A stretch of DNA of 64,000 bases from Diphasiastrum complanatum (lineage: Eukaryota > Streptophyta > Lycopodiopsida > Lycopodiales > Lycopodiaceae). Location: assembly GCA_029204225.1 (NCBI GenBank), contig CM055106.1, positions 24,633,368 to 24,697,367 of the forward strand, in the 5' to 3' direction. Every line of letters starts with the position of its first letter. The stretch's first letter is position 1. This document shows, in pieces, positions 1-8,938 of this stretch. Below the pieces are notes generated by a model that was not told the DNA's origin, did no database searches, and worked only from the letters and a program-made list of their open reading frames with translations. The translations under genes were made by a program, and so were the position numbers.

Positions 1-208
1 TGCCAATTCCTTCTATTGGACACTCATGATCGTTAGTTGTGTAAATAGATCTCTTGAGTCCTTTGAAAGGTAAGATTGAGTCAAATGACTCCTTTGAACA
101 ACACATATGTGAAGAGGCTCCACTGTCTATGTACCAAGCTCCATCTTTCTTGAAAGGTGATGAAGAAAAGTTGGACACCATAAGTGATCCTTCTCCATCA
201 CCAAGAAA
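1..208 (-). pseudogene. Ty1/copia gag-protease junction fragment
   Basis: Read on the minus strand this encodes the acidic linker after the gag zinc knuckle and the start of a copia aspartic protease. The active-site block WYIDSGASSHMC lies at about 101-136. Copia proteases dimerise around this DSGA aspartate and cut the gag-pol polyprotein. The same stretch occurs on the plus strand in copia C near 21640-21840 with very similar wording, so both belong to one subfamily. The element runs off the left edge of the window and stops abruptly at about 208, where unrelated sequence begins. Homology is clear from the motif and the internal match. Whether the rest of the element is intact cannot be seen. 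Confidence 0.85.
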
Positions 209-370
209 TCAATATGGATTGTTTTTCAATTTTAACAACTACCAGTCAACGTCTATGGTAACATCGATCAATTACAGGTGGTCTTTCACCTCGATCGTTC
301 AGATCCCAGATGGTGGTACATGATTCAAGTCGCTCCTTGAAGTAAAATAATTTTTGAAGATAGAGATGTC

Positions 371-703
371 GTGGAGGACATGGCATTGCCAGTTGATGCA
401 CCTCATGAACAAGATCGTGATGACGGATTCAATGACACACTTTCGAAGGATGATCATGTGCAAGCTTCACAAGCTAATGATCACGTTGAGCACGATGCAT
501 CATCATCGGATGGTTCGACAACACATGACACACCTTCTCAATCTCACTCGTCATCACCGTCGCCATTAGCTTTTGAAGATCAGCTTATTAATGATGAAGC
601 TATAGGAGATATTTGGGTAGAATTAGAGATAGACTTATGTGGTTTGGCAGATTTGTCGAAAGATGATGTGGCAAATGATAATGATGAACCATCAAATGAA
701 TAA
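371..703 (+). CDS. Acidic Asp/Ser-rich hypothetical ORF, possibly retroelement linker
   Basis: An open frame of 110 codons, very rich in Asp, Glu and Ser and lacking hydrophobic segments. The bases just upstream, read in the same frame, give FEDRDVVEDM, which recalls the block after integrase in copia polyproteins (compare RDVVFHED in copia B). That would make it a piece of the variable integrase-RT linker next to the copia fragment at the window edge. I do not recognise a domain, and the likeness is only a few residues. It could also be a chance open frame. Confidence 0.2.
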   Translation: MEDMALPVDAPHEQDRDDGFNDTLSKDDHVQASQANDHVEHDASSSDGSTTHDTPSQSHSSSPSPLAFEDQLINDEAIGDIWVELEIDLCGLADLSKDDVANDNDEPSNE

Positions 704-1751
704 GTGAGACAATATGATGTATTTCAACTCATTGTAATATTAGTCATATTGCTCACAAATGCAATTACACTTTATTAATTGACTACTTGACATCGAACAA
801 GAATTCGATGCATATGAGTACACAGTTTGTGATCATCATATTTTTGTGATACATAAATTTCTTTATTCGCTTGTGCATATGGCAAGCAATGTTAATAGAA
901 AATGGAATTCAATGTGTTGATAGGTAACAAATTCCAAAAGTGAGATCCATTGTCGCTTTTGTTGTGGCTTGTCATAGCATCGTAATCGCAAGTCTCTCTA
1001 ATCACTATTCTCAAATCTGTCTCCGTCACAAAGTGGAGGGAAAATTGTTCAACTAGATCGCTAATCTCTAGTCTAATCTCTAATCTGTAGTCGAGTCTTT
1101 GCTCTCTAGTCTCTAGGCTCTCCCAAGCACCACATTTCACAAAAATCTTTCGCCACTAGTATCTAGTCTCTACTAGTCTCTAAATGGAGAGAACCGAATT
1201 TCAAATTCAGTCGCAATGAGAGTTGGGCCTAGTAGACTTACGTTTATTATAAAGACATATTGGTGTGCATTAAATGACTTCTGACATGTATATGTGTTAA
1301 CATAAACAAGACATAAGTTCACCATGTGTTTTAATGCTTGTAGGGATGCAAATTTCTTTCAAAAACATATGCGTGCATTTATGAAGATGGACATATATGT
1401 GTGTGCATTGTGTGAATATCTATGATTCTAATTTCCTTTGATATTTACTTGAAAAGTCCCAAATTTCTTTAAGGTCATCTATATTGCATGTGTATATTTT
1501 GAAGTCATATGTGTGGTTATGAGAATATACGTGAAGTCTAATGTAAACACACATATCTAATGACTAATGTCGTCAAATTGAATTTAACAAATCGTTTAAA
1601 AATGTTTGTTTGCACTTTTATCAAAGTATATTCAATCAGCTTCTACCTATAACTCGAGAACTGCTCGAGTGAGACACCAATTTATGTTCTTAATATTCCA
1701 GATAGCACAAAAGTTGTACTGACACGAATTATGTTCCATTGACAGATAATT
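704..1751. other. Unassigned DNA with a degenerate TAGTCTCTA cluster
   Basis: I see no gene here. Between 1061 and 1183 the words ctaatctcta, tagtctcta and ctagtctct recur about ten times with irregular spacing, a degenerate short tandem repeat. The minus-strand open frame over 892-1140 is largely made of this repeat and shows no domain. The rest is AT-rich sequence without recognisable motifs. Confidence 0.5.
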
Positions 1752-1810
1752 TACAAGTGCTCATTGGGCCATGGTCTTACGCACGCAGGATGCCATGACC
1801 CTCACAACTT
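1752..1810 (-). repeat. Fragment of the Tat-like gypsy LTR family
   Basis: The minus strand carries the block (gag)GGCATGGCATCxTGCG, GTATAAGCCCATGGCCCAATGAGC and ACTTGTAAAT in degraded form. The same order is found about 45-105 bp inside the LTRs at 42735, 54679 and 33659 (minus). It is a small relic of the same LTR family, too short to date and without visible ends. Confidence 0.65.
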
Positions 1811-2130
1811 AGTATTAATATTGTCCTCAAGGAATCTGTCAGCATATGCTTGTCTGCAAGCATTGAATTGTTTATCGTTAAATATTCATGTTGAAACTGG
1901 TATATATACTTATTTAAATAATATGGCTTGTAATGTTTTGGAAACAAGCCAAGATTTTATAGTGACATATTTCGTTTCACCTACTGTTGAGGCTGTATTC
2001 CCCTTTCGAGAATTGCGTCAAAAGAGCTTTGATTTGTGTTTTTGAGAAATTGAAGACACTAAGTTTACAAGCCATGCATCCATTGATGATGAGGATGATA
2101 ATATCTTATGTTAATCATAACATTAGCTCT
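1811..2130. other. Unassigned AT-rich DNA
   Basis: No motif, repeat or convincing reading frame recognised. It separates the LTR relic from the palindrome cluster. Confidence 0.5.
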
Positions 2131-2147
2131 TAAAGAAAGAGAAGATG

Positions 2148-2909
2148 TTATGCTCAACATAAGACTCGGACAAGAGAAAGCAAGGTTTCTATGCTGAACA
2201 TAGCCAATAGTTGCGAAATAAAAGGAACTTAACATTTCTCCTCGGATTATCACGACAAATTATTGGTCTACGTTATGCTAAGCATAAGACTATTTAAATA
2301 AACTAATTGTTTGTAATACTATGCTGAGCGTAAAAAAAAACTTTAAAAAAAAATTACAAATATCACTTGAATGAAAAAAGGATCGCTAAAAGCTATGCGT
2401 GAGATTATAGGAGATCGTTGAATAAAAGCTTAGATCGCTATGACAATAACCTTCAACGCAAAATCGCAAATGAAGTGCCTTGTCCTTCTCTGTGGGTCTT
2501 TAAATAAAAAAATTTGAATTCCGAGCTTCAGTGGGACCCCTTTTTTATTACTACCACCAACCCTCACGGTTTACCAACGTGTCATGTTTTTCAAAACTAA
2601 CCCGCAACGTGTCAAGTTTACCAACTCTGACCTTGCATTAAGAACGAAACCCTAATCCTAACCCTAACACTGACCCTAACTTCAACTCTAACAATTTAAC
2701 ATTTAAGAGAAATATTTTGCAAGTGGAAATTATTATTGTTATTGTTATTTTCAAGTTAAATGTGCTCTTTGCGAATTTCAGTGTCTAGTTCTATAATTGC
2801 TAGCATAGCCTGTTTAACTCTTTCTATGACTAGCATAAGATAATGTAAAAATTTTGTTTGTTGTAAAATTTGTATGTTCATATTTTATTTTTGTCTATGC
2901 TCAGCATAG
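2148..2909. repeat. Cluster of 15-bp palindromes, consensus YTATGCTNAGCATAR
   Basis: Perfect or near-perfect palindromes recur: TTATGCTCAACATAA at 2148-2162, CTATGCTGAACATAG at 2189-2203, TTATGCTAAGCATAA at 2273-2287, CTATGCTGAGCGTA at 2320-2333, a half-decayed TTGCTAGCATAG near 2808-2819, and CTATGCTCAGCATAG at 2895-2909. The last ends 28 bp before the first ATG of the DUF7869-type reading frame. Arms of seven bases around one central base are what a dimeric DNA-binding protein would contact. The same motif recurs at 58628-58740 and next to the second DUF7869 copy (ATGCTTAGCAT at 15592-15602). They may be operator-like promoter sites or subterminal transposase-binding repeats; the sequence alone does not decide. 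Confidence 0.7.
2647..2680 (+). promoter_or_regulatory. Telo-box and degenerate telomere-like repeat
   Basis: AAACCCTAA at 2647-2655 is an exact plant telo-box. It is followed by three more degraded units (TCCTAA, CCCTAAC, CCCTAAC). Telo-boxes are known in promoters of plant translation and cell-cycle genes. This one lies about 290 bp upstream of the first ATG of the DUF7869-type gene, a plausible promoter position. A short interstitial telomeric relic is the alternative. Confidence 0.45.
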
Positions 2910-2937
2910 GAATAAATAAAAAATTTAGAGTTTTGTA

Positions 2938-4175
2938 ATGGCGAGTTCTTCTTCTTCTTCTATTCCTGTAGTTGTAACTTAGTACATAGCCACATTTGAG
3001 TCGACATCGTCTGATATTCCTAATGAAAGTTATTATTATGAAGCCACTCCTTCAAATTCTTGTCCTATTACCCTTTCTATTTCCCCGTTAATAACATCAT
3101 CTGAAATTTCTCATCTAACTGCTTTTCAAGAAATGACTCCTTTGACACAACCTGTTACAAATTTGAGTTCTTTGTCTTCTGATTCAAATATTAGAGAAAC
3201 AAAATTGCAATATCGGTTTGACCAATAAAAAGAGTTAGTGACTGATGATTCACATGATTCAATTCACTTAGTCACGGATTTTAGTAAATATATAGATCCC
3301 CATCAATCAAATGATCCTCAACGTGCAAGTTTTTCACATATTCGAAGAAGGTCCAATTCTCAAATTCCCAATCCAGTCAAATATGAAAAAGAGCTATATT
3401 TAATGAGAATCCTTATTCTTTTAGCACTGTAGAACCAGCTGAGGCAAATCAACAACAACCTGAAACCTGTTCGAGCAACTATAAGTGTCACGAGATCAAT
3501 TTACAAAAATGATTTCAAAAGAAAGAAAAGATACAAGAGAGACTTAAAATCTTGACCTATTTTGACAAAACATAAAAAACAATTGATTACAAGACATGAG
3601 ATTCGGAAGGTATGGTCCATTATTTGTTGTTCAGCCTCTTGCTTACAGAAATTAAATAACAAAGAGATCGAGGAATTGTGGTCCAAGTTTTTCTTGCGAA
3701 GTAAAGATGAAAAGAATTACTATTTGTGTGCCACAGTGAGACCTGACAAAAGCTCGTATGTCGAAAAGGCTACAAAAGTGTTCATGCAATTGGAATTTCA
3801 CACCTTCAAAGAATGCACGCACGACTTCAGAAAGATCCAACATTGCAAGGATCATTGCAGGGTAGAACCATGTCTCTGGATGCTTTGAATGCTACGGCTG
3901 GACTAAAGCATTTTGTAGATGTGCATGGAGAGAAATTACCAAATTCATTATATTTTCACTTGCCAGATAATATTACAAAATTGGAGATAGTTTTGATGTA
4001 CAAGGAGTTCACTAAGACAAAAAATGTTGCCTAATTAAGTTGCTCATATTTTCTTAGGATTTGGAAGAGAGATTTTTGTTTGTGAAGATTCCTAAAAAAT
4101 CACGAATGACAGTTTGTTCGACATGCTAGTTATTAAAATATGCCAAACAACTAGCAAAGACCAATAATGAGAAAT
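2938..4175 (+). pseudogene. DUF7869-type gene, first exon (degraded)
   Basis: A frame opens at ATG 2938 with a Ser-rich N terminus (MASSSSSSIPVVV) and continues, broken by stops and frameshifts, through a Ser/Thr-rich low-complexity region to about 3430. Between 3562 and 4034 better-preserved blocks appear: YYLCATVRPDKSSYVEKA, KVFMQLEFHT, MHARLQKDP, LKHFVDVHGEKLP, and LPDNITKLEIVLMYKEF. In full-length members of this family a segment of the type F-x-VHG-x-x-LP, then a conserved LP...K...Y, precedes a Cys-bearing stretch; here that stretch is MTVCSTC at about 4108-4128, followed by an in-frame TAG. The exon closes at a donor GT at 4176. Family assignment is from memory of the motif order. The breaks make this copy non-coding as it stands. 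Confidence 0.6.
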
Positions 4176-4305
4176 GTAAAAATTAATTAACTTTCAATAC
4201 TTTAAAAACTTTATTTTTTTGCTGACTTTTAAATTTCCAAATTATTAATGTTATGACATTATCTTAATTTTATTGAAATATTTCAATTGTTACAAATTTT
4301 TGTAG
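4176..4305 (+). other. Phase-1 spliceosomal intron of the DUF7869-type gene
   Basis: The 130-bp AT-rich intron begins GTAAAAATTA and ends in a T-rich tract plus TTTTTGTAG. Removing it joins ...AKTNNEK to LDVAKALQVHRDQQ in one frame, with the codon split after its first base. The paralogue at 15216-15339 has the same donor word, similar length and the same phase. That makes the intron call much firmer than consensus signals alone. Confidence 0.75.
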
Positions 4306-5562
4306 TGGATGTTGCAAAAGCGCTTCAAGTACACAGAGATCAACAAACAATTGAAAGACAAAAATTGGCAAAACATCAAAAGAAATGTTTGGAATGTCCA
4401 CAAAAGTATCCGGGCCTTGTCATCAATGGCATAGATCAGAAAAAAAACGATGTTACCTCATTTTGTTAGAGTGTCAAAAAATTTGAACGAGGCAGATTTT
4501 ATTCAAATTCATCTCGTTGGAGCACTTCTGTTTAATAGCACATTGGATTCAAAAGTATCTTTCAATTATCCCAATGTTCAAAACGATTCAAATTTGACCA
4601 TAACCATTGTACAAAAGATAATTTGCAAATTTGGTGATAATTTTCCAGAAATACCTTATTTGCAATTTGACAACACTACTAGGGAAAATAAAAATCAAAC
4701 TGTATTGGCTTACTTATTGATGTTGATAGAAAAAAAAAATTTCAAAAAAATAAAAATAGGATTTTTGTTGGTGGGTCACACCCATGATCAAATTGATCAG
4801 ATGTTTAGTTGTTTTTCCAAAAGACTAAGATGCAAGAAGGCATTTTCTTTATCAGTGCTTCAGAGCATTGTTGAAGAATACCTGCCAAAGCCAAATGTGT
4901 CGTCAATTAGGCACACATTTGATTTTCGTGAATACATTAAGACGTTCAATGAAACAAATCGTTGTGTTGCTACTATTAGTAATATAATCTTTCAACATCA
5001 GTTCAAAATCAGATGCAATGAAACTGACATCACATTGCTATGGGGCAAACAATTTTCAAGTTCAGTTTCATGGTTACCTATTGAAGGAATATGGTTTCTG
5101 CTCAATATGCCTTCTGGTCAAATCAAGCTTGTTGTGTTGTCTCCCTTGAAGTCTATGCTAGAAGAACAAAAAGCACAAAGAGAGCATCGTGAGGTTGATC
5201 CATTTGCCTCGTTAAATTTTTTAGAATCAAGTATTCAAACAGCTTATCAATTTTTTGATGAGTTTGATCAGCATTGGTGGTTGGACTTTTTCGAGGAACA
5301 AAAAATCAGTTTGCTCAATCTTGAACATGCATCAACAATTGAAGAATTTCACTGGCCTCAGAAATTAGGAACTTCAACTACAATTGTCGAACCTTCAAAT
5401 CTCCCTCGAGATAATGATTTCTTGGAGCTTGTGCAAGGTGAGGAACGTGAAATTTATGTGGGCTCAAGGAAGAATAGGCAAAGTGTAAAAGCTGCAAAGC
5501 AAAAGTGCTCCATTTTTAATGTAGAATCCATTGGTACCATCAAAGTTAGTTTTTATATATGA
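4306..5562 (+). pseudogene. DUF7869-type protein, C-terminal exon (candidate DDE-like nuclease)
   Basis: Exon 2 starts DVAKALQVHRDQQTIERQKL, reaches INGIDQKK, then hits an A8 run at 4440-4447 with one extra base relative to the paralogue. The remaining 370 codons (4450-5562) are uninterrupted. Key residues in that part: LQFDN at 72-76 with Asp74, ENKN at 79-82, then GHTHDQIDQ at 109-117. Family proteins in plants and animals share (V/I)-x-DG(M/I)DQ, LDNxxxENKN and VGHTHxxIDQ, which reads like a D-D-E/D metal-binding set on an RNase H-like fold; the catalytic reading is my inference. The C-terminal 200 residues are poorly conserved in my memory. No host function is established. An intact 1.1-kb frame among shattered retroelements suggests recent activity or selection. 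Confidence 0.7.
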
Positions 5563-5667
5563 AGCTTATATATCTGATAGCATACCATGTGCTATGAAAT
5601 TTTAGAAATCATTTGTCAATAAAACTCGCAAAACTCGCAAAGAATTTACTCGCAGATTGTCAAAACC
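5563..5667. other. Spacer with short ACTCGCAAA duplication
   Basis: Downstream of the DUF7869-type stop codon there is AGCATACCATGTGCTAT, an imperfect inverted repeat related to the upstream palindromes, then two copies of AAAACTCGCAAA (5620-5642). No clear poly(A) signal is seen before copia A begins. Confidence 0.4.
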
Positions 5668-6523
5668 CCATTGTGGAAAGTGAGGATGGAATCACTTCTT
5701 GAGGTGAATGATGTTTTGGAAATTATTGTAGGTTTGGAGGAGAGGCCAGCAACACAACAAGAACAATTGAGTTATGACAAGAGGGCCAAAAGAGCTCTAC
5801 ACATGATTAAGATGAATGTTACCAATGAAATTCTCAAGGAAGTTGGTAAGTGTATTTCATCAAGTGAGGCTTCGGAAGCTTTGAAGAAGCTTTATGAATC
5901 CAAGTCTACTTCTAGAGTGTTGATTCTAAGAAGACAAATCCTTCAATGTTTGCAAAAGGGTGAAGAAAGTCCAAATACTATTTTTTCGAGAGTAAAAGCT
6001 TTGAATGATGAGTTGGCTTACATTGATGAGAGTTAAGGAAGAAGAGCTTGTGCAAGTTATTATTAATGGTTTGTTAGATGCTCATGCTAACATTTTACAA
6101 AGTCTTTCTATTCAAAGAACTTTGCCAAGTTTGATGGATCTTCAAGAGATCCTGATCAATGAAGAATATAGGCTTCAAGCAAGAGGTGGATCTTCATCAA
6201 CATCTCAAGTTGGAGAGAAGGCTATGTTCATCAAGGGCAAAAGCAAAAGCAAGTGGTCTAAAGGGAAAGATAAAGAGGAGGCTTCTTCAAATAGCAAAAG
6301 GGAAGATAGGTCAAAGCTCAAATCCTTCTATTGTGTCATCAAAGGACACTTTGCAAGTGAGTGCAACAAGAAGAAGAGAGATCAAGGAGACAAGCAAAGT
6401 AATCTAACCCTTGATGACGATAGATTGGATGTTCAAAATAAAAATGATGATGTTTCTGTGATGTCTTCATGTATGCTTGCTAATGATGGATTGGATCTAT
6501 CTACTAAAGAGCAAAGATGAAGT
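5668..6523 (+). pseudogene. Copia A gag
   Basis: Starts inside the conserved gag N-terminus at WKVRMESLLEVNDVLEI, so the 5' LTR, PBS and first 20 or so codons are missing. A frameshift near 6030 separates the blocks ALHMIKMNVTNEIL/YESKSTSRVLILR from ELVQVIINGL. Gag of this family forms the cytoplasmic virus-like particle. The zinc knuckle is damaged: it reads SFYCVIKGHFASEC, with the first Cys replaced by Ser and the Gly-Lys after the second Cys altered. The acidic linker NLTLDDDRLDVQNKND closely matches the start of copia M, showing that A and M are one family. Confidence 0.85.
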
Positions 6524-7033
6524 GTATGATGTATTTGTTAAGTTCAATAATGCAAGAGAGAACCAATTTTCTACAAAGATCAAGTGCTTAAGGAGTGACA
6601 ATGGTGGAGAGTACATATCTACAAGTTTAAGACTTTTTGTGATGAGCATGGGATCAAGAGGGAGTATACAACACAAAGGACCGCACACCAAAATGGAGTG
6701 GCCGAGAGGAAGAATAGGACTTCATGTGATAGTGCCAAAGCCATGAGGTTAAGTGCTAACCTTGAAAAGCCATATTGGGATCAAGCTTTGTTTTGTCCTA
6801 ATTTCTTGTGCAATAGGTGGCCAAGTGCTATTTTAGATGGAAGGACACCTTTTGAGATTCTATTCAAGAGGAGGCCGAGTGTCAACTTTCTAAGAACTTT
6901 TGGATGCACATGCTATAATGTCAATATAACTCTTGATGATAGGACCAAGGAGAATCCATCTTCAAGGAAAGGTATATTTGTTGGATGGAGTGAAATGAGT
7001 AAAGCCTACAAGGTTTACATTCCTACTACTTAA
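6524..7033 (+). pseudogene. Copia A integrase core remnant
   Basis: Directly after the gag linker the reading jumps to the integrase core (SKDEVYDVFVKF, then KIKCLRSDNGGEYIS with the second catalytic Asp). Protease, the HHCC domain and the first catalytic Asp are therefore deleted. After frameshifts the catalytic Glu is present in VAERKNRT near 6695. The frame then continues through FLCNRWPSAILDGRTPFE and LDDRTKENPS to a TAA at 7031-7033. No RT or RNase H follows. The join at LSTKEQR/LKSKDEVYD occurs at the shared word ctactaaagagcaa, suggesting a microhomology deletion. Confidence 0.85.
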
Positions 7034-7060
7034 ATAATCATCAAAGTTTATATCTTTGTT

Positions 7061-7228
7061 GAGAACTCATCTCTTTTGTTTATATGTCCATCTCTTTCAT
7101 ATTCCTCAAGTTATCTTGATTTCTAGTGTGTAGAATGTCATTTTTATTGTTGATCTTGCATCCACATGTGTGAAGGATAGTAGGCTGTTGTTGTTGTATG
7201 GACAAGGACAATATATTACTATATTTAA
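7061..7228 (+). repeat. Direct repeat copy 1 (pair with 7806-7972)
   Basis: About 168 bp beginning GAGAACTCATCTCTTTTG and ending ACTATATTTAAG. A second copy lies 745 bp downstream in the same orientation. Shared words include TATGTCCATCTCTT, GTGTAGAATGT and ATATTACTATATTT, at roughly three-quarters identity by eye. Two short direct repeats around about 580 bp of non-coding DNA could be the LTRs of a small non-autonomous (TRIM-like) element. No PBS is recognised. Confidence 0.45.
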
Positions 7229-7805
7229 GTCCTTATGATCAGATCTTCGTGATTTATGCAATTCTATCATGCCAAACTTGATGATTTCTATCTTGTAGCT
7301 AAATCTAGATGTGCATCCAAATTTGGTCAAGATCTTGTTGATCCATTAAGTATGTTTTGGATTTGATTTTTTCACACCCTTCAGTGTTCAAAATTGTAGG
7401 CTATGACTCGATTCAATTCCATTTCAAGGCCAATTTGTAACTAATAACCTTGAGAGGACCCAAACATTTGTGAAAAATTGTCAAACTAGTGTGCTTCTTA
7501 TTTGGTAATTTTGGAGGCCAAAATGAAATCTCAAGCTAGAGATAGTTTCATATTTGTCAAGAAAGGTCTAAATAGTGATGTTACTATTTTTGGCAAGTAA
7601 ATAAGTGGATGAGGTCATGTTTGGACCCATTCTAATTGGCTAGTTCTAGTACATGGCATTTGGACTAGTTTTTATAGGTTTTTGGTTCAGTACCTATAAG
7701 TTGCCATTATAGGCATACTATTGGCAAGTTGCCAAATGACATTTTGGCATCTATAAATAACAATACCAGCGTGGAGAACATATAATTGTATTCCCATTTC
7801 ATATG
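7229..7805. other. Non-coding interior between the direct repeats
   Basis: No coding motif. Contains small local repeats such as TTTTTATAGG/TTTTTGG and several GCCAA words. It may be the interior of a TRIM-like element. Confidence 0.35.
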
Positions 7806-7972
7806 GAGAATTCATCTCTTGAGTTTCTATGTCCATCTCTTGTGATTATCTCTTGATATTTTGATTATTTATGTGTAGAATGTTGATTTTATGGTTGATA
7901 TAGGTTTCACACTTGTGAATGACAGCCTGCTACCGTTGTTGTATAGACAGGGACAATACCATACTATATTTC
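7806..7972 (+). repeat. Direct repeat copy 2
   Basis: Partner of 7061-7228: GAGAATTCATCTCTTGAG to ACTATATTTCATG, same orientation and order of conserved words. It abuts the dispersed repeat that copia B later interrupted. Confidence 0.45.
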
Positions 7973-7979
7973 ATGTTCA

Positions 7980-8201
7980 GCATTTATACATATATAGCAA
8001 AATGTACACAAATCTGAATGTGCTCTAAACTAGTTTGTGATTTATTGGGTGATTACCATATGGTCACCTGGGATAGAACTTTGTCTTCACATTAGGCTAA
8101 ATTTTGTGTTCTTGTCACTTGACATTGTACATCAAATGGACATATCGTACATCAAAATATGGATCTTTTCAAAACTTTTTGTAACTTCTTTGAATAGAAC
8201 A
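7980..8201 (+). repeat. Dispersed repeat, left half, interrupted by copia B
   Basis: Matches 58862-59065 in order: CACAAATCTGAA, CTAAACTAGTT, GATAGAACTTTGTCTTCA, ATCACTTGACAT, GGATCTTTTC. It ends exactly at the copia B insertion point with the target site GAACA (8197-8201) and resumes at 14029. It is non-coding and of unknown type. Confidence 0.75.
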
Positions 8202-8938
8202 TGTTGAATTTCACACGTGTGGACTGTCCACTACATGTACTTGTGATCTCCTAAGGTGTGTAGATGCACCAAGATCAAGACTAGATTGAGATTCAAGATC
8301 AATCTTGAATCCTATGGCAAAAACACACTACTACATGCATTCAATTACTTCCAACTCTCACTCACACGTGTGGGAAGTATTCAAAAAATAATCTAAGTAA
8401 AAACAAGCTGCTCTCCTTGGGTAGAGAGAGAAAATGCATCAAGAGCTCTCGGGTAGAGAGAGAAAGCTAGAAATCCAATAGCTCAAGAAATCCATGAAAT
8501 CACCAAATAGATTGACTTCAAAATGAGGAGTACAATGATACTAGTAGGTCCACGAGCTACCACTATGCTTAACTATGATTGGACCACATTTTGTCACCTC
8601 TTGATCCTATTGGATCATTGATCTATGCACCTCTTAATTCTATTGGACTATATTCAAGCACACCTCAATTTCCTATTGGACCTCACAAGGTTCCACCTCT
8701 ATATTCTATTGGACCTCTTGGAATTCATCAAACAAAAACTTTACACTTGTCTACACTCTAATTAGCAAGTGTGTAGCCTCTTACTCTATTTTGGCTCAAT
8801 AGTGGCATTACAAGTGGAAATGCATAATTTGCCATCTATGCCAAATTTATTCCTATCAACATCCTACACCTAGATGCTTGATGTAAAAGACATAAGACCC
8901 CTATATCTAACATAGATAATCTTTTTCAATTCTTCACA
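8202..8938 (+). repeat. Copia B 5' LTR
   Basis: 737 bp, TGTTGAATTTCACACGTG to TTCTTCACA. Near the start are two TCACACGTGTG blocks centred on a CACGTG G-box (8214-8219 and about 8364), candidate bZIP/bHLH sites for U3 transcription. A GGGTAGAGAGAGAAA word is duplicated here around 8420-8465 and is single in the 3' LTR. Around 8600-8720 the phrase CCTATTGGAC recurs with a period of about 30-40 bp. An open frame of 60 codons over this repeat is not a gene. Confidence 0.9.

Noticed and set aside
2647-2680. True interstitial telomere
   Set aside because: Only four degraded units are present; a promoter telo-box or chance repeat is more likely.
8281-8330. Palindromic AAGATTGAGATTCAAGATCAATCTTGAATC word as a regulatory hairpin
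   Set aside because: It is present in both LTRs and in the inverted U3 piece, but such short AT-rich inverted words are frequent here and nothing ties it to a function.
8579-8761. 60-codon Pro/Ile/Leu-rich frame, repeated at 13669-13851
   Set aside because: It occurs once in each LTR of copia B and follows an internal CCTATTGGAC repeat, so it is LTR sequence.
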